DNA of 64,000 nt, from NCBI RefSeq assembly GCF_022024055.1, contig NZ_CP091788.1:2356001-2420000 (forward strand), in the 5' to 3' direction. The DNA comes from Prevotella sp. E2-28. Its GTDB lineage: Bacteria; Bacteroidota; Bacteroidia; Bacteroidales; Bacteroidaceae. Every line of letters begins with the position of its first letter. The stretch's first letter is position 1. Below the pieces are notes generated by a model. The model made no database searches and was not told where the DNA came from. It saw only the letters and a program-made list of their open reading frames with translations. Shown here one piece after another: positions 60,975 to 64,000 of the stretch. A program made the position numbers and the translations under genes.

Positions 60975-61803
60975 AATTCGCTTTGTATTCTCCTAAAATC
61001 TTTAAGTCACGGGTCAAGGGGATAATTGCATCTACAGCCTGACGATAACGGGTCAAATCATTATAAGTCACATCAACATAGAACAGATACTCCCACTCTT
61101 TACCGATAATGGGCAGCGACTGTATCTTTGTCAAGTTGATTTTGTAGAACGACAAAATAGCAAGTACAGCTGAAAGTGAACCCTCTTCATGAGGCAATGC
61201 AAAAACGATGCTGGCCTTGTTGGCCTCAACAAGCGGACGCAGCATGTCAGCTTTCTGAGGTGCCGAACAAACAAGGAAACGGGTGAAGTTATGCTTATTG
61301 TCCTCGATACCATTTTCTAAAACCTTCAGACCATAAAGCTTTGCTGCATCAGCATGGCAAATGGCAGCCCAGCCCTTGTGGTGTCCCTCGGCAATCATCT
61401 TAGCCGATCCGGCTGTATCATCACCTTCCACGATACGCAGGTTAGGATGACGTTCCAGATAATGACGTGTCTGCATCAGGGCAACTGGATGTGAGTGTAC
61501 CTCGGAGATGGTATCCCAGTCGTCCTCGGGCAAGCAACAGATACAATGAGTGATGTGCAGTTTATGCTCACCAACCACCGTTGTACCACTATCGCGCAAC
61601 AATTCGTAATTATGCAACAGCGATCCGGCAATCGTATTTTCGATAGCAGCCATGCCTATCACGGTAGGATCTTGGCGCATATTCTCATATACCTGCTCGA
61701 ACGTGTTGCAGCATATTAGCTGCAACTGCTCACCCTCGAAATACTGATGGGCGGCAATGTCGTGAAACGACCCTGTTATTCCTTGTATTGCAATCCTTTT
61801 CAT
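60973..61803 (-). CDS. pheA: Prephenate dehydratase
   Basis: 276 residues. It converts prephenate to phenylpyruvate. IQGITGSFHDIAAHQYF opens the catalytic domain, and T174-R-F176 in KHNFTRFLV is the catalytic motif. The C-terminal ACT domain (about 197-276) has EEGSLSAVLAIL (GALV-like) and KIQSLPIIGKEWEYLFYVDV, where most enzymes have ESRP. No chorismate mutase domain is fused. It is the first structural gene of the aromatic operon, directly after a leader attenuator. Confidence 0.95.
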   Translation of the reverse strand: MKRIAIQGITGSFHDIAAHQYFEGEQLQLICCNTFEQVYENMRQDPTVIGMAAIENTIAGSLLHNYELLRDSGTTVVGEHKLHITHCICCLPEDDWDTISEVHSHPVALMQTRHYLERHPNLRIVEGDDTAGSAKMIAEGHHKGWAAICHADAAKLYGLKVLENGIEDNKHNFTRFLVCSAPQKADMLRPLVEANKASIVFALPHEEGSLSAVLAILSFYKINLTKIQSLPIIGKEWEYLFYVDVTYNDLTRYRQAVDAIIPLTRDLKILGEYKAN

Positions 61804-61814
61804 ATTCTAAAAAG

Positions 61815-61847
61815 AAGCCCCACTTTCACTCTTCGTGAAGCGGGGCC
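61815..61847 (-). terminator. Attenuator terminator upstream of pheA
   Basis: On the minus-strand RNA, GCCCCGCUUCAC (from 61846-61835) pairs with GUGAAAGUGGGGC (61829-61817), with one bulged A and one G-U pair. It is followed by CUUCUUUUUAG. The hairpin ends about 12 nt before the pheA ATG, too close for a terminator of any upstream gene. Confidence 0.85.
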
Positions 61848-61853
61848 TTATTT

Positions 61854-61885
61854 AATTTTTCAATTTTTCAATTCTTCAATTTTAC
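61854..61885. repeat. Octamer array in the pheA leader
   Basis: AATTTTTC, AATTTTTC, AATTCTTC, AATTTTAC (61854-61885), between the attenuator terminator and the end of the leader peptide frame. It seems to act as a spacer. Confidence 0.75.
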
Positions 61886-61956
61886 ATACGACTACCCGCT
61901 TCACAATTGCTTGTAAAGTAATAATAAAAATAGAAGTATGCATTAAATTTCGTCAT
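61882..61956 (-). CDS. Phe/Tyr-rich leader peptide of the aromatic operon
   Basis: 24 codons from ATG 61956 to TAA 61882. The peptide begins MTKFNAYFYFYYYFTSNC: four Phe and five Tyr among residues 4-14. It lies about 23 nt downstream of the operon promoter's expected start. Codons 18-21 (TGT GAA GCG GGT) contain the segment GUGAAGCGGG (61895-61904), which is exactly complementary to the 5' arm of the terminator before pheA. Stalling at Phe or Tyr codons when charged tRNA is scarce would free that segment and block termination. It is too short for ordinary gene calling. Confidence 0.85.
   Translation of the reverse strand: MTKFNAYFYFYYYFTSNCEAGSRM
61895..61904 (-). promoter_or_regulatory. 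Antiterminator segment in the pheA leader
   Basis: RNA GUGAAGCGGG pairs over 10 bp with CCCGCUUCAC, the terminator 5' arm (61835-61844). The two structures are mutually exclusive. It overlaps leader codons 18-21, so a ribosome finishing the leader peptide would cover it and permit termination. Confidence 0.75.
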
Positions 61957-61984
61957 TTTTGTTACTATTTGTTATTTTCGAGTG

Positions 61985-62016
61985 CAAAAGTATAACAATT
62001 CTTTCAATTAACCAAA
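61985..62016 (-). promoter_or_regulatory. Aromatic operon promoter
   Basis: TTTG (62013-62016), 20-nt spacer, TACTTTTG (61985-61992) on the minus strand, a full consensus match. The start should be near 61979, giving a leader of about 176 nt before pheA. Confidence 0.8.
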
Positions 62017-62032
62017 CTTTTTCTTGTTTTTT

Positions 62033-62911
62033 TTACAATCCAAACGGATTAATAGCAGAATACACACGTTTCATAGCCTGCTCTACCCCTTCTGCCGAGT
62101 AATCACCACTCACATCAGCCAGTTCGTTGGGGTTCAACTCCAGTAACTTTTGCATATCTTCCTGTGCTCCTCGCTTATCACCACGTTCAAACTTTATCTG
62201 TCCACGTTCACGATAGGCATCCATTTGGAAGGGATTCAGGTCAATCACCTTATTATATATATCTATAGCTTCATCATCCTGCCCGTTTGCATGAGCCACA
62301 CGAGCAGCCATCAGCAGCACGTCCTCTTCATCATTTGTATGCTCTAACAACCAGTTGGTATCTTCCTCTGCACCTTTTACATCGCCCATCTTCAGAAGCG
62401 TCTTAGCACGAAGTAAACGAGCATCTGCCAATTGTTCGTTCAGAGAGATGGCTCTTGTAAGACGGGCAATACCATTAATCAGGTCGTTTTGACCCAACAC
62501 GGCTTGAGCCAACATATAGTTAGCCATCGCATTCTCACCATCAACAGCCAAAGCCTGCTCGCAAAAAGACTTCATCTGGTCATAGTCCTCCTGCATGTAA
62601 GCCACGTGAGCTGCCTGTAACAGCAAGGCTACGTTTTCTGGTTCTGCATGTGTAATAGATATCAATTGTTCCAACGCCTCGTCCAAGCGATTCAGGCGAA
62701 CAAGCGTTTGCGACAGATAATCACGTACCTCCAAATCTTCTTGAATCTTCAACGCCTCACAAAAGCACTTCTCAGCATAATCAAACTGTCCCATACGCAT
62801 GGCTTTCACGCCATCATATTTCATCAGATCAAAAGTCTTAGCCTCTGAATTCTTCTTTTCTTCTTCAGGGTTTTCCTCTTCCCCTCCAAAAAATGATTTC
62901 CAAAATCCCAT
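62033..62911 (-). CDS. Tetratricopeptide repeat protein
   Basis: 292 residues with no signal peptide. After an acidic/lysine-rich N-terminus (GEEEENPEEEKKNSEAK type), about six TPR units run from residue 30 to 260. Examples are GQFDYAEKCFCEALKIQEDLEVRDYLSQTLVRLNRLDEALEQLIS and GQDDEAIDIYNKVIDLNPFQMDAYRERGQIKFERGDKRGAQEDMQKLLELNP. TPR proteins act as scaffolds; no partner can be named. It is divergent from the T9SS plug gene. Confidence 0.85.
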   Translation of the reverse strand: MGFWKSFFGGEEENPEEEKKNSEAKTFDLMKYDGVKAMRMGQFDYAEKCFCEALKIQEDLEVRDYLSQTLVRLNRLDEALEQLISITHAEPENVALLLQAAHVAYMQEDYDQMKSFCEQALAVDGENAMANYMLAQAVLGQNDLINGIARLTRAISLNEQLADARLLRAKTLLKMGDVKGAEEDTNWLLEHTNDEEDVLLMAARVAHANGQDDEAIDIYNKVIDLNPFQMDAYRERGQIKFERGDKRGAQEDMQKLLELNPNELADVSGDYSAEGVEQAMKRVYSAINPFGL

Positions 62912-62938
62912 ATCTGTGAATTATTAAAATATTGCCTG

Positions 62939-62974
62939 CAAAGTTACGAAAAAGAATTTAATTTCGTATCTTTG
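62939..62974. promoter_or_regulatory. Divergent promoters for the TPR and T9SS plug genes
   Basis: TAACTTTG on the minus strand (62939-62946) reads into the TPR gene; TATCTTTG on the plus strand (62967-62974) reads into the plug gene. The surrounding GCAAAGTTACGAAA and TTTCGTATCTTTGC form an imperfect inverted repeat. No TTTG -33 elements are evident. Confidence 0.6.
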
Positions 62975-62997
62975 CAACGACAAAATAGTCGAGATCA

Positions 62998-64000
62998 ATG
63001 AAAAAGAAAACTATTCTTGCATTACTACTATTAACGCCATTATCAATGTCAGCGTGGCATAGTATAAAAACGGAGAACATCAAGAGCTTGCAAGTTATCA
63101 TGAACGATGACTTTGAGGCACTGCCTGTGTTACAGTTAAAAGGGCAGGACGTGCTAAACATTAGTTTCGATGAACTGTCACATAACTATCATCGGTATGT
63201 CTATCATGTGGAGCCTTGCAATCCAGACTGGACACCACTAGAGGGGCTCTTTGAAAGTGACTGGCTTGAAGGACTGAACGACCAGCCCATTGAAGAGTAT
63301 GAAAACTCCATTAACACGACTGTGCTATACACCCACTATGCATTCCAATTCCCCAATGAGCATACAAACCTGCGAATGAGCGGGAACTACAGACTTCACA
63401 TCCTAGACGATGACACACAGGAGGAGGTCGTTGTGGTGGAGTTTCGAGTATTAGAGCCTATCACGATGGTTGGATTAGGCGTAACAACGAATACGGATAT
63501 CGATCTGAACGACCATCACCAGCAGGTGAATATGACTGTAAAGCTAAACGGACTGCGAGTAACAAGGCCCAATGAAGAGATACAGACTTTTGTCATGCAA
63601 AACGGAAGGGAAGACAATATGAAAGAGAATGTCGCACCCAATTATATTACAAATCAGAGTCTACAATGGGAACATAACAGACGACTTATTTTCGATGCAG
63701 GAAATGAGTACCATAAGTTTGAAGTGCTCGACCCACGGCACATCTCCATGGGGTTAGCAGGTGTAAGATGGGACGATGAGACAAACACCTGGCACGCATT
63801 CCCTACCCCATGCGAGCCCCAAAGAAGCTATTTGTATGATGAGGATGCTAACGGTGCTTTTCTATTACGCAACAGCGACAACTATGATGCAGAACGCACA
63901 TCTGAATATGTTTATATCCATTACAGATTACAGCCTTGCCGCCAGTATCGAGATGCAAACATCATTATTAACGGACGCTGGACAACAGGACCAAAGGAAC
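62998..64000 (+). CDS. DUF5103 type IX secretion system plug protein (3' truncated by window edge)
   Basis: The frame is open from ATG 62998 to the window end, 334 residues, so it was not terminated here. Signal peptide MKKKTILALLLLTPLSMSA is followed by HSIKTENIKSLQVIMNDDFEALPVLQLKGQDVLNISFDELSHNYHRYVYHVEPCNPDW, FESDWLEGLNDQPIEEYENSINTTVLYTHYAFQFPN and SGNYRLHILDDD, a clear DUF5103 N-terminus. In T9SS the plug seals the SprA translocon on the periplasmic side. This fits the sorting-domain-like tail of the GH5 enzyme. Confidence 0.9.
   Translation, partial: MKKKTILALLLLTPLSMSAWHSIKTENIKSLQVIMNDDFEALPVLQLKGQDVLNISFDELSHNYHRYVYHVEPCNPDWTPLEGLFESDWLEGLNDQPIEEYENSINTTVLYTHYAFQFPNEHTNLRMSGNYRLHILDDDTQEEVVVVEFRVLEPITMVGLGVTTNTDIDLNDHHQQVNMTVKLNGLRVTRPNEEIQTFVMQNGREDNMKENVAPNYITNQSLQWEHNRRLIFDAGNEYHKFEVLDPRHISMGLAGVRWDDETNTWHAFPTPCEPQRSYLYDEDANGAFLLRNSDNYDAERTSEYVYIHYRLQPCRQYRDANIIINGRWTTGPKE

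Overview
The window is a chromosomal segment of a gut or rumen Bacteroidota, most like Prevotella/Segatella. Five things point there. Promoters follow the Bacteroidota form TTTG-N19..21-TAnnTTTG, and almost no start codon is preceded by a Shine-Dalgarno sequence. A type IX secretion plug protein (DUF5103) lies at the right edge. Secreted GH5, GH28 and GH43 glycosidases are present. DAHP synthase is fused to chorismate mutase, and DUF3078 and DUF3874 families are present. Genus is an inference; no rRNA or tRNA gene was found.

Layout. 1-1.8 kb: end of transketolase and rpiB. 1.9-5.1 kb (minus): thrS and a DUF3078 outer-membrane protein, divergent from yidC, DUF1846 and an S9 lipoprotein peptidase (5.2-10.8 kb). 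10.8-18.4 kb: queC, tatA-tatC, a phytase-like esterase, a membrane polyferredoxin, a Tat-exported aldo/keto reductase, a YjjG-like phosphatase and serB. 18.4-26 kb: TonB-receptor-like barrel, GH43 protein and a helicase with an embedded exonuclease domain. 26-30 kb: flotillin, MATE exporter, cyclophilin, then a possible non-coding RNA. 30.2-37.3 kb (minus): ksgA, a minimal penicillin-binding protein, C1 peptidase, NhaC antiporter, GH5 and a small membrane protein.

37.4-49.5 kb is the accessory region. A type I restriction-modification operon (hsdM, RhuM-Fic, hsdS, GIY-YIG, Fic, hsdR) is preceded by two decayed genes (DUF2971 and RhuM). Next comes a one-gene VapE/DUF3874 module. It has about ten 21-22 nt tandem repeats on its left and is bracketed by mirror-image palindromic repeats built on ACCTACCAT, an arrangement that resembles a small replication module.

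49.6-52.8 kb: clpS-clpA-aat, the complete bacterial N-degron recognition set. 52.8-57.7 kb (minus): GH28, yebC, pheT. 57.7-62 kb (minus): an aromatic amino-acid operon, pheA, aminotransferase, DAHP synthase/chorismate mutase, tyrA. Its leader encodes a 24-residue peptide with nine Phe/Tyr codons in eleven, then an antiterminator segment and an intrinsic terminator just before pheA. This is a ribosome-mediated attenuator that does not appear in the ORF list and is the clearest regulatory find here. The window ends with a TPR protein and the start of the T9SS plug gene.

A recurring oddity is heptamer microsatellites (family GTTNANR), which fill three intercistronic gaps from stop codon to start codon and also appear in frame inside three coding genes.
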